7,522 nucleotides of DNA from NCBI GenBank assembly GCA_947245315.1, contig CAMXNV010000107.1, forward strand, positions 1 to 7,522, in the 5' to 3' direction. This DNA comes from an uncultured Oscillibacter sp. (lineage in GTDB: Bacteria; Bacillota; Clostridia; Oscillospirales; Oscillospiraceae). This document shows positions 1 through 4,790 of this stretch, in pieces. Each line of letters starts with the position of its first letter. The first letter of the stretch is position 1. The notes beneath the pieces are model-generated. The model saw only the letters and a list, made by a program, of their open reading frames with translations. It was not told where the DNA came from and made no database searches. The position numbers and the translations under genes are program-made.

Positions 1-680
1 TCCAATGGGTGGGCCGCTTCGCCCGGGAGCACGGCCTCCTCTTTATTCTGGACGCCTCCCAGACAGCGGGGGTCCTGCCCGTGAACATGGCCGCCCAGGG
101 GATGGACGTGGTATGCTTCACCGGCCACAAGAGCCTCATGGGCCCTCAGGGCACCGGGGGGCTCTGCGTCCGGGAGGGGCTGGATATCCGCCCCTTCGCC
201 GTGGGGGGCACCGGGGTCCGGAGCTACTCCGAGGCCCAGCCCCCGGAGTACCCCACCCGGCTGGAGGCCGGGACCCTCAACAGCCACGGCCTGGCGGGCC
301 TGGGCGCCGCCCTGGACTTCCTGGCCGAGACGGGCCCGGAGGCCGTCCACGCCCACGAGGACGCCCTGGCCCGCCGGTTTTACCGGGCGGTCCGGGACCT
401 GCCGGGGGTGACGGTCTACGGGGACTGGGAGGCCCCCCTCCGGGCCCCCATCGCGGCCCTGAACATCGGGGACTGGGACTCCGCCCAGGTCTCCGACGAG
501 CTGGCGGAGCGCTTTGACATCGCCACCCGCCCCGGGGCCCACTGCGCCCCCCGGCTCCACCGGGCCCTGGGCACCGAGGAACAGGGGGCCGTCCGCTTCT
601 CCTGGTCTTACTTTAACACCCAAGAGGAGACCGACGCGGCGGCGGAGGCGGTGGCCGTCCTGGCCCGGGAGGCGGGATAG
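1..680 (+). CDS. Class V aminotransferase / cysteine desulfurase-like protein (5' partial)
   Basis: This is the C-terminal part (about 226 residues) of a PLP-dependent fold-type I enzyme. The reading frame is open back to the left edge (first full codon at 3) and the sequence enters mid-domain, so the GTG at 9 is not the true start. Visible motifs in order are the DASQ segment that stacks on and binds the PLP ring (Asp codon 51-53), the Schiff-base lysine in GHKSL (129-131), the RLEAGT motif, and RPGAHCAP with the cysteine at 543-545, where SufS/CsdA carry the persulfide-forming cysteine. The stretch after it (EQGAVRFSWSYFNT) is typical of the 'cysteine desulfurase family' group near TIGR01977 rather than housekeeping IscS. 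The expected reaction is sulfur (or selenium) removal from cysteine/selenocysteine, but the true substrate is unproven. It is followed 2 nt later by a DUF3343 gene, which supports a sulfur/selenium role. Confidence 0.88.
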   Translation, partial: QWVGRFAREHGLLFILDASQTAGVLPVNMAAQGMDVVCFTGHKSLMGPQGTGGLCVREGLDIRPFAVGGTGVRSYSEAQPPEYPTRLEAGTLNSHGLAGLGAALDFLAETGPEAVHAHEDALARRFYRAVRDLPGVTVYGDWEAPLRAPIAALNIGDWDSAQVSDELAERFDIATRPGAHCAPRLHRALGTEEQGAVRFSWSYFNTQEETDAAAEAVAVLAREAG

Positions 681-682
681 CC

Positions 683-919
683 ATGCGGGAACGGTCTGAG
701 AAGTGCGTCATCACCTTCCGCACCACCGCCGGGGCCATGGCCATGGAGGCCGCCTGTAGGGGCGCGGAGCTGCCGGGGCGGCTGATCCCCGTGCCCCGGA
801 GCGTCACCGCCGGCTGCGGCCTCTGCTGGGCCGCCCCGCCCGCCGCCCGGGAGGCCCTGGAGGAGCTGGTGATGAAAAAACACTTGGAAGTGGACGGGAT
901 TTATGCTATCATTCTCTGA
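683..919 (+). CDS. DUF3343 putative Se/S carrier-like protein
   Basis: A 78-residue protein with the layout of the DUF3343 (Pfam Se_S_carrier) family: a beta strand VITFRTT near residues 9-15, a helix AMAMEAACRGA, the signature PGRLIPVPRSVTAGCGLCW (residues 31-49), and a C-terminal EVDGIYAIIL strand. Cys45, in the conserved G-C-G turn, is the candidate sulfur or selenium carrier. Cys48 three residues later gives a CxxC-like pair, whereas many relatives have Ala or another residue there. Family members recur next to cysteine-desulfurase-like, SelD, YedF/SirA-like and YedE genes and have been linked to selenium traits by comparative genomics; the biochemical role is not established. The ATG at 683 lies 2 nt after the upstream stop, so translation is probably coupled. 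Family assignment is confident, function is inferred. Confidence 0.88.
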   Translation: MRERSEKCVITFRTTAGAMAMEAACRGAELPGRLIPVPRSVTAGCGLCWAAPPAAREALEELVMKKHLEVDGIYAIIL

Positions 920-932
920 GAGGTGATGCCCC

Positions 933-1106
933 ATGGCCAACATCTGCGAGGACTGCGTCTGTTACGACTACGATGAGGAGCTGGAGGCCTTCGTCTGCAC
1001 CATGGACCTGGACGAGGACGAGATGGAGCGCTTTTTGAAGGGGACCAATACCGGCTGCCCCTTCTACCGTCCCGGCGGCGACTACAAAACCGCCGCCAAA
1101 CAGTGA
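933..1106 (+). CDS. DUF6472-like Cys-rich mini-protein
   Basis: A 57-residue, strongly acidic small protein. It begins MANICEDCVC, continues YDYDEELEAF and a second acidic stretch LDEDEMERFL, then ends near a CPFYR motif. Cysteines are at positions 5, 8, 10, 22 and 42. The pattern CxxC plus two later single cysteines suggests a four-Cys metal site, probably zinc or iron, but this is inference. The layout (CxxC, YDYDEE, DEDEM, CPFYR) matches what I recall of DUF6472 proteins of Clostridia, whose function is unknown. The start is supported by GAGAGGTG at 918-925, seven bases before the ATG. It sits 13 nt after the DUF3343 gene and 22 nt before the Nudix gene, all on one strand, so it is a member of the same operon. 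Codon use is GC3-rich like its neighbours, which supports real coding. Confidence 0.82.
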   Translation: MANICEDCVCYDYDEELEAFVCTMDLDEDEMERFLKGTNTGCPFYRPGGDYKTAAKQ

Positions 1107-1128
1107 CCGGCAGAGCAGGAGGAATTTC

Positions 1129-1647
1129 ATGGAACTGGTAGATTTATACGATGAAAACCGCCTCCCCCTGGGGAGGACTGCGGAGCGGGGCGGGCCCCTG
1201 GTCCCCAAGGAGTACCGGACGGTGGTCCACGTCTGCGTCTTTGACTCCCTGGGCCGTCTGCTGATCCAGCGCCGGGCGGAGGAGAAATACATCTGGCCCG
1301 GCCTGTGGGACGTGTCTATCGGCGGCGGCGTGGACGCCGGGGAGACCAGCCGCCAGGGGGCCCAGCGGGAGTTCCGGGAGGAGCTGGGCTATGCCCTGGA
1401 CCTGGAGGGCCTCCGCCCCTCGGTGACCGTGAACTTCGACGGCGGCTTCGACGACTTCTATCTGCTCACCCGGGACCTGGAGCTGTCTTCCCTCACCTTG
1501 CAGACCGAGGAGGTGCAGGACGTCCGCTGGGCCTCGGAGGAGGAGGTCCTATCTATGCTGGAAGCGGGGACCTTCATCCCCTACCCTGAGAGCTTCCTTC
1601 GGTTTCTCTTTGCCATGCGGCTCCAGTTCGGATTCCCAACAAAATAA
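1129..1647 (+). CDS. Nudix hydrolase, Idi/YfcD-like type
   Basis: A 172-residue Nudix-fold protein. The full Nudix box G-x5-E-x7-REF-x-EE-x-GY runs from Gly66 to Tyr88, with the metal-binding REFREE core at residues 80-85, so the enzyme should be active on a nucleoside or other diphosphate-linked substrate with Mg2+. The N-terminus (LVDLYDENRLPLGRT, then a hydrophobic strand VVHVCVFDSLGRLLIQRR and WPGLWDVSIGGGV) is that of the IPP-isomerase-like/YfcD group of Nudix proteins, which are mostly of unknown substrate. Isopentenyl isomerase itself is less likely because that enzyme has distinct Cys and Glu active-site motifs not seen here. The start is set by AGGAGG at 1117-1122, six bases upstream. 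It is the last gene of the operon and is followed by a strong terminator. Confidence 0.88.
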   Translation: MELVDLYDENRLPLGRTAERGGPLVPKEYRTVVHVCVFDSLGRLLIQRRAEEKYIWPGLWDVSIGGGVDAGETSRQGAQREFREELGYALDLEGLRPSVTVNFDGGFDDFYLLTRDLELSSLTLQTEEVQDVRWASEEEVLSMLEAGTFIPYPESFLRFLFAMRLQFGFPTK

Positions 1648-1651
1648 GCGC

Positions 1652-1683
1652 AAAAGCCGGAAGGGGTTTCCCTTCCGGCTTTT
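1652..1683. terminator. Bidirectional rho-independent terminator between convergent genes
   Basis: A 14-bp perfect inverted repeat (1652-1665 against 1670-1683) closes on a GTTT tetraloop. The stem starts with AAAA and ends with TTTT, so either strand gives a GC core (GCCGGAAGGG) followed by a U tract. It lies 5 nt after the Nudix stop and 18 nt past the stop of the convergent aldolase, so it can end both transcripts. Confidence 0.9.
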
Positions 1684-1701
1684 AATTGAGTATGTACGTT
1701 T

Positions 1702-2454
1702 TCAGGCTTCCGTCCCCCGGCAGGCCGCCACCAGGCTCTGGTAGCCCCGCATCAGCACCGAGGTGTCCAATCCGCAGGTGGCGCTGTCAAAGCCCTTCTC
1801 CAGCCAGGCGGCTACGCCGTCGGGCTCCAGGGAGAAAATGATGGACTCCTTCCCGTTGGCCTGGCAGGCCCGGAGAATCCGCTCAATGGCTGCGATCAGC
1901 ACCGGGGAGTCAAATTGCAGCGGGATGCCCAGGGCGATGGACAGGTCGCAGGGGCCCACAAAGATTCCGTCCACCCCGGGGATGGCGGCGATCTCCTCGA
2001 TCCGCTCCAGGGCCTCCGCCGTCTCGCACTGGGGGATCAGCTTGCAGCGGCGGTTGCACTCCTCCATATAGTGCCCGATGTCCTGGGCCCACGCGTCCAT
2101 GCCCCAGCCGCTGGTCCGGTTGGGGCAGTAGCCCCGCTTCCCCACCGGGGGGAACTTGGCGCTGGAGACCAGCTCCTCCACCTCCCGGACAGAGGTGATG
2201 TCCGGCACGATCAGCCCCCTGGCCCCGATGTCCAGCATCTGAAGCACATAGGGGCGGCGGGTGTCGCCGATCCGCACGTAGGGAATCAGGTTCCCGTTCT
2301 CCGCAGCCTGGATGCAGTGGGCCACCTGCTCCGTGGAAAAGCAATTGTGCTCCGTGTCGATGATGACGTAGTCCAGGCCTGTTCTGGTCAGGCACTCCAT
2401 GGCCACCCGGCCCCCCAGCTCAAAGAGGGTGCCGATGGTCTTGCGCTCCGGCAT
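1702..2454 (-). CDS. HpcH/HpaI family aldolase (class II pyruvate aldolase)
   Basis: A 250-residue protein of the HpcH/HpaI aldolase/citrate lyase family, the usual length for this TIM-barrel. These metal-dependent enzymes cleave 4-hydroxy-2-oxoacids to pyruvate plus an aldehyde. Family landmarks are DYVIIDTEHN with His36 (general base, like His45 of E. coli HpaI), PYVRIGD with Arg61 (pyruvate carboxylate, like Arg70), GARGLIVPDI at 77-86, QCETAEALE with metal ligand Glu144, and VDGIFVGPCDLS with metal ligand Asp170. The correspondences to HpaI are from memory of that family. The substrate cannot be told: relatives act on 4-hydroxy-2-oxoheptanedioate, 2-keto-3-deoxy-L-rhamnonate or garosamine-like keto acids. 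The ATG at 2454 is preceded on the minus strand by AGGAAGG (2461-2467). A candidate promoter lies in the 102-bp gap after thiT, and read-through from thiT is also possible since no clear terminator separates them. Confidence 0.9.
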   Translation of the reverse strand: MPERKTIGTLFELGGRVAMECLTRTGLDYVIIDTEHNCFSTEQVAHCIQAAENGNLIPYVRIGDTRRPYVLQMLDIGARGLIVPDITSVREVEELVSSAKFPPVGKRGYCPNRTSGWGMDAWAQDIGHYMEECNRRCKLIPQCETAEALERIEEIAAIPGVDGIFVGPCDLSIALGIPLQFDSPVLIAAIERILRACQANGKESIIFSLEPDGVAAWLEKGFDSATCGLDTSVLMRGYQSLVAACRGTEA

Positions 2455-2505
2455 AAGTATCCTTCCTCTCTTCCGCCCGCCTCCGGGCCGGCGGCATTAT
2501 TCCTT

Positions 2506-2534
2506 AGTTTACACTGCCGGAGGCCGGAAGTAAA
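2506..2534 (-). promoter_or_regulatory. Candidate sigma-A promoter for the aldolase gene
   Basis: Reading the minus strand, TTTACT (2529-2534) and TAAACT (2506-2511) are separated by exactly 17 bases, each matching four of six consensus positions. The start codon is about 50 bases further on. A GC-rich inverted repeat (CCGCC/GGCGG around 2473-2495) lies in the leader. No T-tract terminator for thiT is visible in this gap. The call is moderate because both hexamers are imperfect. Confidence 0.45.
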
Positions 2535-2556
2535 GCGGAAATTCGGACAGGCGGCC

Positions 2557-3219
2557 CTACCGGACGGCGGACTCCCGGATTCGCTCCAGGGCCTTCTCCA
2601 CCGCCGGGATTTTAATAATCAGCACGGTGACCAGGCCCTCCGCCAGCAGATAGCTGTAGTTGTAGATGATGGGGTAGAGGTCCCGCAGGGCCTGGGGGAA
2701 GTTCTCCGGCATGTAGTCCATCCAGTAGAGGTAGCCCCCCAGGGTGTGGAACACCCCCCGGGCCAGCACCGCCACCACGTACCCCAGCAGGAGGCCGTTC
2801 TTCTTCCCCCGGAAGAGCCCCGCCAGGCCCAGGGCCGCGAAGGCCAGCACATAGTCGCAGCAGACCTGAAACAGCGAGAGGAAATAGGGCTCCTGCAAAA
2901 ATTGCAGGATGCCGTAGGCGAAGCCCACCAGGACGCCGGTCTTCACGCCGTACCAGTGGGCCACCAGCACAATGAAAAGCATGCTCATCAGGGTGACGGA
3001 GCCCCCGTAGGGCAGCTTGAACACCTTGATGAAGCTGGTCACATAGGCCAGGGCCACCGCCATGGCACAGTAGGCCAGACGGCGGGCGTCCGCCCCCCTC
3101 CGGTCCCCCCGCTCCGCCAGGGCCAGGCCCGTCAGCAGGCACAGGGCCAGAAGGGCTATGCTCAGCACATACCCGGCCATGGTCAGGCCGCCCTCGGCGT
3201 TTACAAACAGTTGCAGCAT
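2557..3219 (-). CDS. thiT: ThiT, thiamine-binding S component of an ECF transporter
   Basis: A 220-residue membrane protein of the ThiT/YuaJ family, which binds thiamine outside the cell and works with the ECF ATPases and EcfT for uptake. Signatures are LPYGGSVTLMSM (69-80), YGILQF, PYFLSLFQVCCDYVLAF (111-127), FHTLGGYLYWMDY (157-169) and LYPIIYNYSYLLAE (181-194). His158/Trp166 (H-x7-W) and Tyr182/Asn187 (Y-x4-N) have the spacing of the thiamine-contacting residues I recall in L. lactis ThiT. Six hydrophobic segments match the family; one further segment at residues 14-35 precedes them. The frame is open upstream to 3267, but that would start at the leader terminator. The ATG at 3219 is chosen because AAGGAGGAG (3225-3233) lies just before it. 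Expression should be thiamine-repressed via the TPP riboswitch upstream. No ECF module genes are nearby, as is usual for group II ECF systems. Confidence 0.93.
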   Translation of the reverse strand: MLQLFVNAEGGLTMAGYVLSIALLALCLLTGLALAERGDRRGADARRLAYCAMAVALAYVTSFIKVFKLPYGGSVTLMSMLFIVLVAHWYGVKTGVLVGFAYGILQFLQEPYFLSLFQVCCDYVLAFAALGLAGLFRGKKNGLLLGYVVAVLARGVFHTLGGYLYWMDYMPENFPQALRDLYPIIYNYSYLLAEGLVTVLIIKIPAVEKALERIRESAVR

Positions 3220-3224
3220 CAAAA

Positions 3225-3233
3225 CTCCTCCTT
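3225..3233 (-). promoter_or_regulatory. thiT ribosome binding site
   Basis: AAGGAGGAG on the minus strand, five bases before the ATG at 3219. It is nearly a full anti-Shine-Dalgarno match and fixes the thiT start, excluding the longer in-frame start at 3267. Confidence 0.9.
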
Positions 3234-3260
3234 GTTCCGACCATGAGCCCGGCTGCCCGG

Positions 3261-3294
3261 CAAACAAAAACGCCCTCCCAAACCGGGAGGGCGT
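3261..3294 (-). terminator. Riboswitch-controlled rho-independent terminator (expression platform)
   Basis: On the minus strand a 10-bp perfect stem (ACGCCCTCCC at 3285-3294 with GGGAGGGCGT at 3270-3279) closes a five-base loop and runs into TTTTTGTTTG. It stands between the TPP aptamer and the thiT RBS, where a transcription-terminating platform is expected. The CTCCC of its first arm could pair with the conserved GGGAG at the 3' side of the aptamer (3331-3335), a possible antiterminator contact when TPP is absent; that pairing is inferred. Confidence 0.9.
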
Positions 3295-3297
3295 CCA

Positions 3298-3315
3298 GCG
3301 CGCTGTGCTGCGCGC
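3298..3315 (-). other. GC palindrome between aptamer and terminator
   Basis: GCGCGC at 3298-3303 and 3310-3315 can form a six-pair stem around a six-base loop. It lies in the riboswitch linker and may be a pause site or part of an antiterminator. Its role is not evident from sequence alone. Confidence 0.5.
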
Positions 3316-3318
3316 GGT

Positions 3319-3419
3319 GATTCGTATCGGCTCCCTACGTTGGCATTATCCAAATCAGGTTACGGGTCGAAGCACTGCTTCCTCTCAGCCTGCTCTCGCA
3401 AGCTCCCCGGCTCACAATC
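3319..3419 (-). ncRNA. TPP riboswitch (THI element) aptamer
   Basis: On the minus strand all conserved parts of the thiamine pyrophosphate aptamer are present in order. They are CGGGGAGC (P2 5' side), a P3 stem GCTTGC/GCAGGC closed by a GAGA loop, the invariant CTGAGA (within 3383-3389), a small GAAGC/GCTTC hairpin, ACCCGTAACCTGAT (P2 3' side and P4 start) and GGATAATGCCAACGTAGGGA (P4/P5, about 3332-3351). P1 is imperfect, with GATT at 3416-3419 against AATC at 3319-3322. Binding of TPP is expected to favour the downstream terminator and shut off thiT. Confidence 0.97.
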
Positions 3420-3434
3420 TATGAAATTGCTGTC

Positions 3435-3463
3435 ACTATACCACGGGGGGACAGGCTTGTCAA
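3435..3463 (-). promoter_or_regulatory. Near-consensus sigma-A promoter of thiT
   Basis: On the minus strand TTGACA (3458-3463, perfect -35) is followed after 17 bases by TATAGT (3435-3440, five of six). Transcription should begin near 3428, about ten bases before the riboswitch P1. An AT-rich run (GGAAAAAATTCC, about 3466-3477) lies just upstream of the -35 and may act as an UP-like element. Confidence 0.9.
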
Positions 3464-3508
3464 GGGAATTTTTTCCGGCAGGAGAACCGGCGGGGCCTGA
3501 CCCCCTGG

Positions 3509-3557
3509 CCGGGCCATCCCTCCCCCTCACCCAATGGCCCGGTCTGGGGACCGGGCC
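3509..3557. repeat. Three-arm GC inverted repeat with alternative pairings
   Basis: The motif CCGGGCC occurs at 3509-3515 and 3551-3557, and its complement GGCCCGG at 3536-3542. The middle arm can pair left (CCGGGCCAT with ATGGCCCGG, 9 bp, 16-base spacer) or right (GGCCCGGT with ACCGGGCC, 8 bp, 6-base loop), but not both. Neither strand has a following T tract, so it is not a standard terminator. Function unknown. Confidence 0.65.
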
Positions 3558-3592
3558 CCACAGGGCCTGCCCTTCTGTCGATAGAACACCTT

Positions 3593-3670
3593 GTAGGGGC
3601 GATTATCAATCGCCCGTCCTCTTCAAACTCCGGACTTCCCGCAGAACGGGCGATTTATAATCGCCCCTAC
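3593..3670. repeat. 78-bp nested palindromic element (REP/MITE-like)
   Basis: Two 25-bp arms (3593-3617 and 3646-3670) are inverted copies with one mismatch, beginning GTAGGGGCGATTAT on each outer end. Each arm is itself a palindrome (GGGCGATT, 3-base centre, AATCGCCC), so the element can fold as one long hairpin or as two small ones. The spacer is 28 bp. The layout resembles dispersed short palindromic elements that I recall as common in intergenic DNA of gut Clostridia. No transposase is encoded and no target duplication was clear at the edges. Confidence 0.8.
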
Positions 3671-3694
3671 GCCATGCCCGGGAACCATCAAACA

Positions 3695-3765
3695 TGATAA
3701 AATGCCCAACAGGGCGCTCCTCTTCAAAACAAGCCCTTCCCTTTCTCCCTCCGGTATGGTATGAT
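3695..3765 (+). promoter_or_regulatory. Candidate promoters (two extended -10 sites) for hydrolase-glpK operon
   Basis: Two extended -10 elements are seen on the plus strand: TG-A-TAAAAT at 3695-3703 and TG-G-TATGAT at 3757-3765. Neither has a good -35 at 16-18 bases upstream, which extended -10 promoters can tolerate. The second would give a leader of about 60 bases before the ATG at 3833. No clear catabolite-response (cre) site was found between the palindrome and the gene. Confidence 0.4.
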
Positions 3766-3832
3766 GGAACAAATACCCAGGATACCCAATATTCAGGCGG
3801 CAGCGCCGGTAAAATGACAGGAGGGCCAACCT

Positions 3833-4765
3833 ATGTTACACGAATTCAGTTTCCCGTCCTACAACCAGCGGGACCAGGTGCAGGCCTGGATCTACGTCCC
3901 CGCCGCCAAGCCCGTGGGCATCGTCCAGCTGATCCACGGCTTCGGCGAGCACTCCAGACGCTATCTTCACATGATCTCCAAGCTTTTGGACGCCGGGTTC
4001 ATCGTGGCCGCCGACGACCACGTGGGCCACGGCCGCACCGCTGCCCTCTCCGATACCTGGGGGGACTGGGGCGACAAGGGCTTCCACACCATGATGGAGG
4101 ACGAGCACACCCTGACCAAACTGACAAAGGAGAAATACCCCGGCCTCCCCTACTTCCTCTTCGGCCACAGCATGGGCTCCTTCATCGCCCGGGACTATCT
4201 CACCGCCTACGGGGATGAGCTCTCCGCCGCCGCCCTCTGCGGCACCAGCGGCGTCTTCCCCGGGCTGGAGGAGGGCATGGCCATGCTCCAGGCCGCCGTG
4301 GACGCCGGGAAGGGCGCCGAGTCCGATCCCGCCGCCGCCGGGGCGCTGCTGGGCTGGATGTGCGAGCGCTGCACCGAGGAGATTCGCTTCGGCAACGAGT
4401 GGATCTGTTCGGACCCCTATGTCCAGGCCGACCACGCCATGGACCCCCTGGACGCCTTCTCCCGGCCCACCAGCAACCGCGCCTTCCTGGACTTCTGCCA
4501 CATGATCGACTGCATCACCGGCCCCGCCTGGGCGGAGAAGGTGCCCAAGGGCCTGCCCATCTACAACGTGGCCGGAGGGGAGGACCCCGTGGGCCAGTAC
4601 GGCCAGGGCGTCCGGCAGGTCTCCGCCTGGCTGGAGGACTCCGGCCACCAGGTCACCACCCGGATCTACGAGGGCTACCGGCACGAGATTCACAACTACA
4701 ATGACCTCAAGGACCAGATGGAGCAGGAGCTCATCGCCTTCTTCCAGGCCCGCCTGGACGCCTGA
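3833..4765 (+). CDS. Alpha/beta hydrolase, monoacylglycerol lipase-like (S33/lysophospholipase group)
   Basis: A 310-residue serine hydrolase with the standard alpha/beta fold. HGFGEHSRRY (35-44) is the oxyanion-hole loop typical of the monoacylglycerol lipase/lysophospholipase group, DDHVGHGRT (61-69) follows strand 4, and the nucleophile elbow GHSMG (111-115) gives Ser113. Asp251 in AGGEDPVG and His284 in YEGYRHEIHNY complete the triad. Residues about 140-235 form the lid. No signal peptide or membrane segment is seen, so it acts in the cytoplasm. The likely reaction is hydrolysis of a monoacylglycerol or similar ester; the substrate is inferred. AGGAGGG at 3819-3825, seven bases upstream, fixes the start. 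glpK follows 25 nt later with no terminator between, so the two are probably cotranscribed, and release of glycerol for GlpK is an attractive reading. Confidence 0.9.
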   Translation: MLHEFSFPSYNQRDQVQAWIYVPAAKPVGIVQLIHGFGEHSRRYLHMISKLLDAGFIVAADDHVGHGRTAALSDTWGDWGDKGFHTMMEDEHTLTKLTKEKYPGLPYFLFGHSMGSFIARDYLTAYGDELSAAALCGTSGVFPGLEEGMAMLQAAVDAGKGAESDPAAAGALLGWMCERCTEEIRFGNEWICSDPYVQADHAMDPLDAFSRPTSNRAFLDFCHMIDCITGPAWAEKVPKGLPIYNVAGGEDPVGQYGQGVRQVSAWLEDSGHQVTTRIYEGYRHEIHNYNDLKDQMEQELIAFFQARLDA

Positions 4766-4774
4766 CGGCGGCGC

Positions 4775-4783
4775 GAGAGGGGG
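4775..4783 (+). promoter_or_regulatory. glpK ribosome binding site
   Basis: GAGAGGGGG, seven bases before the ATG at 4791. It sets the glpK start; the same frame is open back to an ATG at 4701, but that would overlap the hydrolase gene by 65 bases and add 30 residues unlike any kinase N-terminus. Confidence 0.75.
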
Positions 4784-4790
4784 ACCATCC

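Larger units (their letters stand above)
3464..3832. other. Intergenic region between divergent thiT and hydrolase operons
   Basis: About 370 bases with no supportable gene on either strand. From left to right it holds the upstream edge of the thiT promoter, a GC-rich set of alternative hairpin arms (3509-3557), a 78-bp nested palindromic repeat (3593-3670) and two candidate extended -10 sites for the plus-strand operon. An 11-bp direct repeat TCCTCTTCAAA occurs at 3617-3627 (inside the palindrome's spacer) and at 3718-3728. The only open frames here are short and run across the palindromes. Confidence 0.7.

Noticed and set aside
1915..3246. Long plus-strand open frame (443 codons) antisense to the aldolase and thiT genes
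   Set aside because: It spans two well-supported minus-strand genes and their gap, its product is low-complexity His/Gln/Gly/Pro-rich with no family motifs, and long antisense frames are expected where third codon positions are nearly all G or C.
3220..3267. Longer N-terminus for ThiT starting at 3267
   Set aside because: The start would lie within the riboswitch terminator's T tract with no RBS, while a strong RBS precedes the ATG at 3219.
3623..3829. Minus-strand 68-codon open frame in the intergenic region
   Set aside because: It crosses the palindromic repeat, has no recognisable domain and no good RBS; its existence is explained by chance.
4701..4790. 30-residue N-terminal extension of GlpK
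   Set aside because: Ser/Arg-rich sequence overlapping the hydrolase gene; GlpK homology starts at the ATG at 4791, which has its own RBS.
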